Origin: Spirochaetaceae bacterium
Lineage (GTDB): Bacteria; Spirochaetota; Spirochaetia; JABEVK01
Direction: 5' to 3'
NCBI GenBank assembly: GCA_023265735.1
Contig: JAHFSN010000008.1
Coordinates: 1-17,939 of the forward strand
Length of the DNA: 17,939 bases
A program made the translations under genes and the position numbers. The notes under the pieces were generated by a model that was not told the DNA's origin, did no database searches, and saw nothing but the letters and a program-made list of their open reading frames with translations. Position 1 is the first letter of the stretch. The number at the start of each line of letters is the position of its first letter. Of the stretch, positions 8,491 to 15,828 are shown piece after piece.

Positions 8491-9297
8491 GGTTTTCCTC
8501 TCGTCGCCGTCGATTCGCTGGTGAAACGCTACGGTACGTTTTTGGCTGTCGACGGGATTTCCTTTTCGTTTCCTGAAGGTTCTGTCTTCGGCCTGCTCGG
8601 CCCCAACGGGGCGGGAAAGTCCACGACCATCAAGATTCTGGCCACCCTGTCGCTCCCCAACAGAGGCACCGCCACCGTGGGGGGCCACGACGTCGTCCGC
8701 CAGGCCGCGGCGGTCCGGGAACTCATCGGGTACGTGCCCCAGGCCATCTCGGTCGACGGCGCCCTCACGGGCCTCGAAAACCTCAAGACCATGGCCAAAC
8801 TCACCAACGTGCCGCGGTCGGTCCGGCGGTCCCGGATCGACGATGTCCTCGACCTGCTCGACCTGGGCGAAGCCGCCCACCGGCAGGCCTCCACGTACTC
8901 GGGCGGACTCATCCGACGTCTGGAAATCGGTCAGGCCATCCTGCACCGCCCCCGCCTCCTCATCCTCGACGAACCCACGGTCGGCCTCGACCCGGTGGCC
9001 CGCCGGAAGGTCTGGGACCATTTGACCGCCCTTCGCCGGGAACACGAGCTGGGGCTCCTGCTGACCACCCACTACATGGAAGAGGCCGAGGTCCTGTGCG
9101 ACACCATCGCCATCATGAACCGGGGGACCATTGTGGCCCAAGGCACCCTGCAGGACCTTCGGACCCAGGCTCATCACCCCGACGCCAGCCTCGACGATCT
9201 GTTCACCCACTTCGCCGGCGCGAAGGAAGGAAGCCCCGAACCCGGAAGCTGGAAGGAGGCCCGACGGGCCCGGCGGACGGCCAGGAGACTAGGATGA
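8488..9297 (+). CDS. ABC-2 type exporter, ATP-binding subunit (DrrA-like)
   Basis: The 269-residue nucleotide-binding protein has every core motif: Walker A GPNGAGKST (38-46), Q-loop Gln85, signature YSGGL (137-141), Walker B LLILDEP (157-163), D-loop GLD (166-168) and H-loop His195. The YSGG-x-x-RRLE form of the signature is typical of DrrA-like ATPases, which power efflux of drugs, lipids or polysaccharides. The last 40 residues are a basic, Arg/Lys-rich tail beyond the usual domain. The ATG at 8488 is the first possible start, because an in-frame TGA lies at 8473-8475; the next candidate, GTG 8521, would remove the first beta-strand. Its stop codon overlaps the start of the permease gene (ATGA), so the two are translationally coupled. 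It acts at the cytoplasmic face of the inner membrane. The substrate cannot be read from sequence. Confidence 0.93.
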   Translation: MGFPLVAVDSLVKRYGTFLAVDGISFSFPEGSVFGLLGPNGAGKSTTIKILATLSLPNRGTATVGGHDVVRQAAAVRELIGYVPQAISVDGALTGLENLKTMAKLTNVPRSVRRSRIDDVLDLLDLGEAAHRQASTYSGGLIRRLEIGQAILHRPRLLILDEPTVGLDPVARRKVWDHLTALRREHELGLLLTTHYMEEAEVLCDTIAIMNRGTIVAQGTLQDLRTQAHHPDASLDDLFTHFAGAKEGSPEPGSWKEARRARRTARRLG

Positions 9298-10079
9298 AGG
9301 CGGTCCTGTTTCGCCTCGGACGCTGGCTGGTCCACACCGGAACCATCGTCGAGATCGAAGTCCGAAAGCTCTCCAAGGATCCCTGGGAGCTGGTCATCCG
9401 GGCCATCCAGCCCCTCCTCTGGCTCGTGGTCTTTGGTTCGGCCCTGGCCAAGGTACGGGTCCTCCCCCAAGGCGCCGTCGATTACCAGACCTTCCTGGCG
9501 CCGGGTATCCTGGCCCAGTCGGTGACCTTCGTTTCCATCTTCTTCGGAATCACCCTGATCTGGGAAAAGGACCAGGGGCTCACCCAGAAGTATCTGGCCT
9601 CGCCCTTAGCCCGGTCGGCCCTGGTGGTGGGCAAACTAGCCTCGGCGGGTATCCGGGCCCTGGTCCAGGGGTTCGTCATCCTTCTGGTGGCGGACCTCCT
9701 GGGCGCCAAGCTGGCCCTGGGGCCGGGCAGCATCGCCGGTGTTCTCGTCCTCGTGGTGGTGGGGGCGGCGTTCTTCGCCGGCTTTTCCCTGGGGATCGCA
9801 GCCTTGGTTCGCACCCGGGAACGCATGATGGGCGTGGGGCAGTTGGTGACCCTCCCCCTGTTTTTTGCCTCGAACGCCCTCTACCCCATCGAGATGATGC
9901 CGCCGTGGCTGCAAGTCCTCGCCACCGGCAACCCCATGAGCTACCTCGTCGACGGTTTTCGCGGCCTCCTCGTCCCGTCCCACCCCTCGCACCTAGGCCT
10001 CGACGCCCTGGTCCTGGGGCTGGGAACCCTGGGAATGACGGTCCTGGCGACCTGGCTCTATCCGAGGCTGACGCGCTAG
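9294..10079 (+). CDS. ABC-2 type exporter, membrane permease subunit (DrrB-like)
   Basis: The start is the ATG at 9294-9296, inside the ATGA overlap with the ATPase stop. A longer reading from 9096 runs through the ATPase gene in another frame and is not real. The 261-residue product has an N-terminal cytoplasmic helix with a charged segment (VEIEVRKLSKDPWEL, near 19-33) and about six membrane segments near 36-53, 67-89, 120-140, 146-171, 183-198 and 236-256. Family marks are FLAPGILAQSV (67-77), the cytoplasmic stretch LTQKYLASPLARS (96-108), SNALYPIEMMPPWLQ (193-207) and MSYLVDGFRGLL (215-226). Together with the ATPase it would form a dimeric exporter in the inner membrane. The AGGA 2 nt upstream, together with coupling, may drive translation. 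The exported substrate is unknown. Confidence 0.92.
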   Translation: MKAVLFRLGRWLVHTGTIVEIEVRKLSKDPWELVIRAIQPLLWLVVFGSALAKVRVLPQGAVDYQTFLAPGILAQSVTFVSIFFGITLIWEKDQGLTQKYLASPLARSALVVGKLASAGIRALVQGFVILLVADLLGAKLALGPGSIAGVLVLVVVGAAFFAGFSLGIAALVRTRERMMGVGQLVTLPLFFASNALYPIEMMPPWLQVLATGNPMSYLVDGFRGLLVPSHPSHLGLDALVLGLGTLGMTVLATWLYPRLTR

Positions 10080-10138
10080 ACCGACGAAAGAGGTCTGCGG
10101 GCATGTTCGAGCCCCCCCTCGCTGGTGTATCATGAAGG

Positions 10139-12112
10139 ATGATCTCTCGAGAGGCCTGGAGAAAGTTCCTGCTCACGCTGCCCGACGCGGCCTTTTTCGG
10201 TCTCGCCCGCCACTACCTCGGCGAATTGAAGACTCCCTTCACCAAGCATCGCGTCATCGTCGATCTCGAGAGCCGTCTGGGCCAGCCCGATTGGGTCGAG
10301 GCCCGACGGGAGCTCCTGTGTGCCGATGACCTGGACGCCCTGGCCGCCCTTCGGGTCTTGGAGATGCCGACCACCGAAGAGGCGGCGGCTTTTCTGGGCT
10401 GGGAGGTGGGCCGGTTTCGCGACAAGGTCCTCAACCTCCAGGAACGGCTGCTCGTGTTTCCGCACCTCGAGGGCCGCGGCGGCCTGGTCCTCAGCCCTCT
10501 GGTCACCGAGGACCCTCAGCTGATGGAGCTGCTCGAACCGGCCCGGCTGTACCCCTGGGTGCCCGCGCCTCGGGCCCAGGACGCCCCCGTCAAACTGCAC
10601 GAGGGGACCCTCCTGGCGCTCCTGGCCTTCCTCTCCGAAACCCCATTGGAGAAGACAGCGTCCGGTTCCTGGAGAAAGAAGACCCGGACGGCCTTTCTCG
10701 AGAAATTTGCCGCCCTGGGCGACATTGACGGAACGCCCCGGGCCGAACTCCTCCTCGAGACGGCCCTGGCCCTCGGGCTCGTGGCGTGGAAGGACGAGGC
10801 CACCGTGGTGGTCTGGAGCTACCTCGAAGACTTCGCCGCCCTGCCCCGGACGGGCCGCCTGGCCCTGCTCTGGATGGCGGGGGCCTACTCCGTCCCGGCC
10901 GAGTTGTACGAGGCCGCCCGGCACTTTCCGGAGCTTCAGGCCCTCCTGGCGGGGGACAGAGCCTTCGCCCTCACCACGCTGGTCAGACTCTCGGCGTCGG
11001 TCAAGGAACTGGGATCGTCGTCCCAGAGGGAAGCCCTCTTCCAAACCTGGCGCCGTTGGCAGCTGCTGCTCCCCGGACCGGTGGCCGACACCTGGGTACC
11101 CGCTCCCTGCCTCACGGGCCACACGGGCTCTGACCGCTCGTGGCTCCAGGCCAACTACGAGATGCGGCTCCCCGTGGACCAGGACCTGGGCACGGGCTGG
11201 CTGGGTGCCCTGGCGTGCCGGCTGATCCGTTGGGATGTCCCCATTCAGCTGGAGCTTGAGAAGTCCGCCGTGAAACGCCTCTTCTCCCGCGGAGTGCAAG
11301 CGTCGGATCTGGCCGCGTCGCTGGAGGCCCTGGCAGGGGCCCCCCTTTCGTCCAACTTGAAGTTTGCCCTGAAAGACTGGGAATCGGAGCACCGTTCTCT
11401 CCGCCTCTGGAAGGGTACCATCCTCTCGGTAGGTGAGGACCGGCGGCACCTCGTGGAGCACACCGAGCACTTCGCCCAGGCCGTGGTCCATGAATTTGCC
11501 CCCGGAGTGTGGCTGGTTCGGGAAGACCTGCTGGACACCTGGAGCCGGGAACTGGAACAGAAGGGGCTTCCCTCCCTCCCCGCCATGATGATCGTCGAAG
11601 ATGATCAGAGTTGGGGACGACCTTGGTCGTTTGCCCAATGGGCCCTGGTCCCGGCCGACGGCCCCGGGCCCGTCTGGCCGGCTCCGACGGCTCCTTCTGC
11701 CGTGGCTTCCGGAAGGATCGAGACCCTGCTTCAGACCCTCGAGAAGCGGCCGTTCAACGAGGAGGAGCGGGAAGAGTGGCGGGCCCGGATCCTCAGGAGG
11801 GTCGTACTGACCCCCGAGCAGCTGGACCATCCCCTGGGCCGGGGCGAGCGGATGGAGGCCCGGGGCCTCGACTACACGGGCAAGGTGCGGCTGGCCGAAT
11901 TGGCCACGGCCTCGGCCACCGACCTTCTCGAAGTCTCGTACCGCGACGAGGAGGGCACCTCGGGGACCAAGCTGGTTCGCCCCCTCCGCCTCGACAAGCA
12001 GGCCGGCGAAGCCCTCCTCATTGCCGAGGATTTGGAAACCCGAAAGCCCTTTCAGGTGTGGATCAGTCGGCTCAGCCAGGTCCGCAAAATCAAAGGCAGC
12101 CTGCTTTCCTAG
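10139..12112 (+). CDS. XPB/Ssl2 N-terminal-domain-like protein (Helicase_C_3 type) with a WYL-like tail, no helicase motor
   Basis: The 657-residue soluble protein lacks a signal peptide and membrane segments. Residues about 328-440 (GSDRSWLQANYEMRLP, later KSAVKRLFSRGVQASDLAASLE, then LSSNLKFALKDWE) match my memory of the domain before the XPB/Ssl2 helicase core, in which an SF-V-Q-x-N-x-E-(I/L) strand precedes a Ser-Leu-rich helical section ending in x-(I/L)-x-x-W. Residues about 590-655 (LLEVSYRDEEG, then VRPLRL, then FQVWISRLSQVRKI) resemble a WYL-type fold. No Walker A or DEAD/DEAH-like motif was found, so it is not a helicase alone. Related actinobacterial proteins are often encoded beside an XPB-type helicase; none is present here. 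The start is uncertain because AAGGA (10134-10138) directly abuts the ATG. It lies 59 bp after the exporter genes and might share their transcript. A DNA-repair or DNA-binding role is inferred. Confidence 0.7.
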   Translation: MISREAWRKFLLTLPDAAFFGLARHYLGELKTPFTKHRVIVDLESRLGQPDWVEARRELLCADDLDALAALRVLEMPTTEEAAAFLGWEVGRFRDKVLNLQERLLVFPHLEGRGGLVLSPLVTEDPQLMELLEPARLYPWVPAPRAQDAPVKLHEGTLLALLAFLSETPLEKTASGSWRKKTRTAFLEKFAALGDIDGTPRAELLLETALALGLVAWKDEATVVVWSYLEDFAALPRTGRLALLWMAGAYSVPAELYEAARHFPELQALLAGDRAFALTTLVRLSASVKELGSSSQREALFQTWRRWQLLLPGPVADTWVPAPCLTGHTGSDRSWLQANYEMRLPVDQDLGTGWLGALACRLIRWDVPIQLELEKSAVKRLFSRGVQASDLAASLEALAGAPLSSNLKFALKDWESEHRSLRLWKGTILSVGEDRRHLVEHTEHFAQAVVHEFAPGVWLVREDLLDTWSRELEQKGLPSLPAMMIVEDDQSWGRPWSFAQWALVPADGPGPVWPAPTAPSAVASGRIETLLQTLEKRPFNEEEREEWRARILRRVVLTPEQLDHPLGRGERMEARGLDYTGKVRLAELATASATDLLEVSYRDEEGTSGTKLVRPLRLDKQAGEALLIAEDLETRKPFQVWISRLSQVRKIKGSLLS

Positions 12113-12124
12113 AGGGGGCTGGTG

Positions 12125-12359
12125 CTTGGATCTCGGCTCAAGCCGCTACGCGTCTTGAGCCTGGAGTTTTGGGGCGTGCCCCAAAACTCCAGGACTTGGC
12201 CGCAGGCCAATGTCCAGGTGTCGCCTCGGTCGTGTTCGGTGCTCGTCGTACACACAGTACGACTGCGCTCCGTGCACTCCCTCGGCTTAGCCAGAAGACC
12301 GATCTCCGGCGCCCAGTTCTACACGGGCTGCGCAGGGATTCGTCTTCGCGAATCCCTGC
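12125..12359 (+). repeat. Structured intergenic repeat, copy A (with extra hairpins)
   Basis: The left edge CTTGGATCTCG (12125-12135) and the 108-bp core 12226-12333 match copy B; the core aligns without gaps at 90 of 108 positions. The core contains hairpin GTCGTAC-ACACA-GTACGAC (12245-12263). Compared with copy B, about 74 bp are added between the left edge and the core. These hold three perfect or near-perfect hairpins: GGCTCAAG/CTTGAGCC (12135-12142 with 12154-12161), CCTGGAGTTTTGGGG with its complement (12160-12174 with 12179-12193, loop CGTG), and TTGGCC-GCA-GGCCAA (12196-12210). An 11-bp hairpin (12332-12342 with 12349-12359) follows the core. No T-run follows any stem, so these are not classic intrinsic terminators. 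The element starts 12 nt after the stop of the upstream gene. Confidence 0.85.
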
Positions 12360-12428
12360 TCGCCTCGGGGAAGGTAGAAGGATGTGATAGAACGGTTCGG
12401 GGAGCGTCGTCGGGGAACTCGACGGTAC

Positions 12429-12468
12429 GCGAAGCCCGTGGAGAGCAAGGCGAGGAGCACAGCCCTAC
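12429..12468 (-). repeat. Structured intergenic repeat, shortened inverted copy at the end of metE
   Basis: Read on the minus strand, 12468-12454 is GTAGGGCTGTGCTCC, matching copy B 15693-15707 (GTACGGCTGTGCTCC) at 14 of 15 positions. After 13 unrelated bases, 12440-12429 is CACGGGCTTCGC, identical to copy B 15758-15769. The 50 bp between these blocks in copy B are replaced by 13 bp here. The metE stop codon TAG (12467-12465) lies inside the first match. The remaining bases between this copy and copy A (12360-12428) show nothing I can name. Confidence 0.65.
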
Positions 12469-14612
12469 CCCTGGCGCAAGATTCGGGCGGCCTCGACGAG
12501 ATTCGTGATAGCTGTTTTCACTTCAGGCCAGTCGCGGGTTTTCAGACCGCAGTCGGGATTTACCCAGAGCCTGGACGGGTCCACCACCCGGGCGGCAGCC
12601 CGGAGCAGGTCCACCATCTCGTCCCGGGACGGAATCCGGGGAGAATGGATGTCCCAGATGCCGGGGCCCAGGGCGTTGGGATACCGAAAATCCCGGAAGT
12701 GGTTCAGCAGGGTCATCGCCGAACGGCTGGTCTCGATGGTGAGCACGTCGGCGTCGAGGGCGGCGATCTGGTCGAGGCAGTCCGAGAAGTCCGAGTAGCA
12801 CATGTGGGTATGGATCTGAGTCTCGGGCTTCACCGACGACACCGTCCGGTGGAAGGCCTCGACGGCCCACGCCCAGTACGCGGCCTGGTCCTCCCGGCGG
12901 AGCGGCAGGCCCTCTCGAAAGGCCGGTTCGTCGACCTGAATCACCTTCAGGCCGGCGGCTTCCAGGTCGAGGACCTCGTCGCGCAGGGCGTCGGCGATCT
13001 GGAAGGCGATCTCGGCCCGGGGCTTGTCGTCGCGAACGAAGGCCCACTGCAGCATGGTCACCGGACCGGTGAGCATGCCCTTCACGGGCTTGTCGGTCAG
13101 ACCCTGGGCGAACGTGGCCCAGTCCACGGTCATGGGCCGGGGTCGGGCCACGTCGGCGTGGATGAGAGGGGGCTTCACGCACCGGCTGCCGTAGCTCTGT
13201 ACCCACCCCAGGCCCGTAAACGCGTACCCATCCAGCAGTTCCCCAAAGGCCTCGACCATGTCGGTGCGTTCAAATTCTCCATGGACCAGGACGTCGAGGC
13301 CCGCCTCGTCCTGCCAATGAAGGGCTTCGGCGGTGACCTCTTTCAGGCGCGCCTGGTAGGCAGCGGCGTCGAGGGCGCCCCTCTTCCAGGCGGACCGGAG
13401 CTGACGGATCTCGGCGGTCTGGGGGAAGGACCCGATGGTGGTCGTGGGCCAGGGAGGGAGGTGGAGCGCAGCCTGCTGGAGCGGCTGCCGGATGGCGAAA
13501 CCGGGTACCCGCCGCCGAGAGGAGGCCAAGGCCGCATTCCGAGGCGGAACAGGGGGAACCACGGGAAGGTCTCCCCGGGCCAGCCGGTCCGACCAGAGCT
13601 TCACTTCGTCCAGTTTCTGGACGGCGAAGCTGAGTCGCTGACGCAGGTCCGGCGCCAGGGCCGTCTCGGGCGAGGCGTCGACGGGCACATGGAGGAGGGA
13701 ACAGCTGGACGAAACCCAGAGGTCGGCCTGGGCCGGAACCCCCGCCAGCCGTTGGGCCACCTGGTCGTCCCCGGCCTTCCAGACGTTACGGCCGTCCAGG
13801 ATCCCCAGGGACAGCACCCGGCCCTGGGGCCACACCCAGCCGTCCAGCTGTCCCGCGCCTCGGACTAGGTCGAGGTGCACCCCGTCGACACACAGGGAAT
13901 CGATGAGGCCGCGCTGATGCGCCACCGCGCCAAAGTATGTGGTCAGAAGGAGCCGAGGCGACCGGGCCCCGGAGCGGTAGACCTGGCGCAGGGCCTCGTC
14001 GATCCGGGGATCGGCGTCGAGGGCCAAGACGGGCTCGTCCACCTGGACCCAACCCACACCGGCGTCGGCCAGCCGGGCGAGGATCCGCTCCCAGGCGGAG
14101 ATCAGGGCGGGCAACGAGTCCCAAACCGACCCGGACGACGCGTGGGAGAGGGCCAGGAGGGTGACGGGGCCCAGGAGCACCACCTTGAGCCGGTCGGCCG
14201 GATACCCGTCGGCCACGGCCTCGGTCACTTCGGCCAGGAGGTCCTCCCCCGATCCCGACCAGGTGGTGCCCAGCTCGGGGACGAGGTAGTGGTAGTTGGT
14301 GTCGAACCACTTGGTCATGTCCCAGGGCCGGGACTGGCTGTCACCCCGGGCCCGTCGGAACTGGTCTTCCAGGCTGAGGGGGCCGGCGTACCGGAGGAAG
14401 TTGGTCAGTACGTGGTCGTAGAGGGCGAAGTCCCCTACGGTGATCCAGTCGAGACCCGCGTCCCGCTGGCGCCGGCGGTTCTCGGCCCGGAGGTTCCTGG
14501 CGACCTGCTGCAGTCCCTGTTCGGTGAGGGTTCCCTTCCAGAACGATTCGAGGGCGAATTTCAGTTCGCGGCGGGCTCCGATCCGGGGCATTCCCAAAAT
14601 GTGGCTCTTCAT
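12465..14612 (-). CDS. metE: Cobalamin-independent methionine synthase (5-methyltetrahydropteroyltriglutamate--homocysteine methyltransferase)
   Basis: MetE transfers the methyl group of 5-methyl-tetrahydrofolate polyglutamate to homocysteine in the last step of methionine synthesis, in the cytoplasm, using zinc. From ATG 14612 the protein has 715 residues and both halves of the double barrel. It opens with MKSHILGMPRIGARRELKFA, the usual N-terminus. The zinc ligands are His603 and Cys605 (in HTHMCYSDF), Glu627 (IETSRS) and Cys688 (NPDCGL). Their spacing (2, 24 and 85 residues from the His) is the same as in the E. coli enzyme. A longer reading from 14681 would put the promoter and MetR boxes inside the gene, so 14612 is preferred although it lacks a clear ribosome binding site. 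It is divergent from metR. The stop codon lies within a repeat element. It needs no vitamin B12. Confidence 0.96.
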   Translation of the reverse strand: MKSHILGMPRIGARRELKFALESFWKGTLTEQGLQQVARNLRAENRRRQRDAGLDWITVGDFALYDHVLTNFLRYAGPLSLEDQFRRARGDSQSRPWDMTKWFDTNYHYLVPELGTTWSGSGEDLLAEVTEAVADGYPADRLKVVLLGPVTLLALSHASSGSVWDSLPALISAWERILARLADAGVGWVQVDEPVLALDADPRIDEALRQVYRSGARSPRLLLTTYFGAVAHQRGLIDSLCVDGVHLDLVRGAGQLDGWVWPQGRVLSLGILDGRNVWKAGDDQVAQRLAGVPAQADLWVSSSCSLLHVPVDASPETALAPDLRQRLSFAVQKLDEVKLWSDRLARGDLPVVPPVPPRNAALASSRRRVPGFAIRQPLQQAALHLPPWPTTTIGSFPQTAEIRQLRSAWKRGALDAAAYQARLKEVTAEALHWQDEAGLDVLVHGEFERTDMVEAFGELLDGYAFTGLGWVQSYGSRCVKPPLIHADVARPRPMTVDWATFAQGLTDKPVKGMLTGPVTMLQWAFVRDDKPRAEIAFQIADALRDEVLDLEAAGLKVIQVDEPAFREGLPLRREDQAAYWAWAVEAFHRTVSSVKPETQIHTHMCYSDFSDCLDQIAALDADVLTIETSRSAMTLLNHFRDFRYPNALGPGIWDIHSPRIPSRDEMVDLLRAAARVVDPSRLWVNPDCGLKTRDWPEVKTAITNLVEAARILRQG

Positions 14613-14639
14613 GACTGGAAGAATAAGGAATCCTGGACT

Positions 14640-14684
14640 ATTATCCAAACGAAACATTTTCACGGTTACCATGAGGATCATTCA
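14640..14684. promoter_or_regulatory. metE-metR control region: two MetR-box-like sites and a metE -10
   Basis: CGAA-ACATT-TTCA (14650-14662) and TGAG-GATCA-TTCA (14672-14684) each match the MetR consensus TGAA-N5-TTCA at 7 of 8 defined positions. They are 22 bp apart, two helical turns, which suits cooperative binding. On the minus strand GATAAT (14645-14640) is a likely metE -10, without a good -35, as expected for a promoter needing a LysR-type activator. The second box overlaps the metR ribosome binding site GAGGA (14673-14677) and start codon, suggesting autorepression. Confidence 0.6.
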
Positions 14685-15628
14685 TGATTTCACCCCTGGA
14701 ACTGCGGCACCTGCGGACCCTTCGGGCCCTGAAGGCCACCGGAAGCCTGACCCGGGCCGCCGAACTGCTCAACCTGACCCAGTCGGCCCTCAGCCATCAG
14801 CTCAAGCTCGTGGAGGATTGGGCCTCGGGCCCCCTCTTCGTCCGCAAGTCGGTGCCCCTGGCGTTCAGTCCCGTGGGAGAGAGGCTCCTCCAGCTGGCCG
14901 AACAGGTTCTTCCCCAGGTCGAGGCCGCCCAGAGGGATCTGGTTCGGCTGGCCGACGGGCAGGCGGGGTCGTTGCGGATCGCCGTGGAATGCCACACCTG
15001 TTTTGACTGGCTGCTCCCGGCCCTGTCGAAGTTTCGTCCTCGGTGGCCCGAGGTCGACTTTGACTTCGCCACGGGGTTCCACAGCCGGCCCGCCGAGCTG
15101 GTCCTCGAAGGCAAGGCCGACCTCGCCATCATGGGAGAGGGCAAGGCCGTGAAGGGCCTGAGCCTCCTTCCCCTCTTTCGCTGCGGCATCGTCGCCGTCC
15201 TGGCCCAGGAGCATCCCCTCACGGCCAAACCCTGGCTCGACGCCGGCGACTTTGCCTCAGAAACGCTGATCACCTACCCCATCCCCGACGACATGCTCGA
15301 CGTGGTCAGGCAGGTGCTGGACCCGGCGGGGGTCCACCCCGCCCGACGCACCAGCGAGCTGACCAACGCCATCCTGCAGCTCGTGGCCGCGAGAAAAGGC
15401 GTAGCCGCTCTGCCGGTCTGGGTGGTCCACAGCTACCTCGACCACCACGGCCTCGCGATCCGGCCCATCACGGCGGCGGGGCTTCAGGGAGAGCTCTACG
15501 CGGCGGTCCGGGAGGATCAGGCCACCCTCCCCTACTTCACGGATTTTGCGGCCATCGTCCGGGAAACGTGCTTTCTGACGCTTCCCGGCATCGAGCTCTT
15601 GGAACCTAGTGAGATCTCACAGAAATAG
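14684..15628 (+). CDS. metR: LysR-family activator of methionine synthesis, MetR
   Basis: MetR binds upstream of metE and activates it, with homocysteine as co-activator in enterobacteria. The 314-residue product has an N-terminal winged helix-turn-helix (GSLTRAAELLNLTQSALSHQL near 20-40) and the segments LFVRKS-x-PL-x-F, AVECHTCFDWLLPAL (near 99-113) and VAARKGVAALPVWVV (near 235-249). The corresponding E. coli MetR stretches are nearly the same, and length agrees (about 317). The ATG at 14684 has GAGGA 6 nt upstream. It is transcribed away from metE, and the shared region carries two MetR-like boxes. A structured repeat begins 6 nt after the stop codon. The 12-bp palindrome GTGAGATCTCAC (15609-15620) lies within its last codons. 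Confidence 0.94.
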   Translation: MISPLELRHLRTLRALKATGSLTRAAELLNLTQSALSHQLKLVEDWASGPLFVRKSVPLAFSPVGERLLQLAEQVLPQVEAAQRDLVRLADGQAGSLRIAVECHTCFDWLLPALSKFRPRWPEVDFDFATGFHSRPAELVLEGKADLAIMGEGKAVKGLSLLPLFRCGIVAVLAQEHPLTAKPWLDAGDFASETLITYPIPDDMLDVVRQVLDPAGVHPARRTSELTNAILQLVAARKGVAALPVWVVHSYLDHHGLAIRPITAAGLQGELYAAVREDQATLPYFTDFAAIVRETCFLTLPGIELLEPSEISQK

Positions 15629-15634
15629 CTTGGA

Positions 15635-15769
15635 CTTGGATCTCGCCATTCTGGCTTCATTTCGGTCGCGTGCGGTGCTCGCCGTACACACAGTACGGCT
15701 GTGCTCCGTGCGCTTCCTCAATTTTGCCAGAATGCCGATCTCCTGCGCCCAGAACTGCACGGGCTTCGC
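15635..15769 (+). repeat. Structured intergenic repeat, copy B
   Basis: This 135-bp copy begins with CTTGGATCTCG (15635-15645) and ends at CACGGGCTTCGC (15758-15769). The central hairpin is GCCGTAC-ACACA-GTACGGC (15681-15699). Against copy A the second stem pair changes from T-A to C-G, keeping the pairing. CATTCTGGC (15647-15655) is complementary to GCCAGAATG (15726-15734), so a 9-bp outer stem can close around the core, with three more pairs beyond one mismatch. The element lies 6 nt after the metR stop, between metR and the convergent qorB-like gene. Confidence 0.85.
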
Positions 15770-15828
15770 TTCGCTTGCCATCTGCTATGACGCTTGACCA
15801 TAAGCCAGGTGACATTGGGGTCGATCTT

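Noticed and set aside
10130..11830. 566-codon minus-strand open frame
   Set aside because: Antisense to the XPB/Ssl2-like gene; the sense frame carries recognisable domains while this one is low-complexity and Gln/Gly-rich.
12160..12193. 15-bp perfect hairpin as an intrinsic terminator
   Set aside because: There is no T-run after the stem on either strand, so it does not fit a classic Rho-independent terminator; it is reported as part of the structured repeat.
12384..13868. 494-codon plus-strand open frame
   Set aside because: Antisense to metE, whose catalytic residues are all intact; the plus-strand frame shows no family features and begins inside the repeat-bearing gap.
12125..15769. Structured repeat as CRISPR array or classic MITE
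   Set aside because: Copies are 3.5 kb apart without regular spacers, and no terminal inverted repeats with target-site duplications could be seen.
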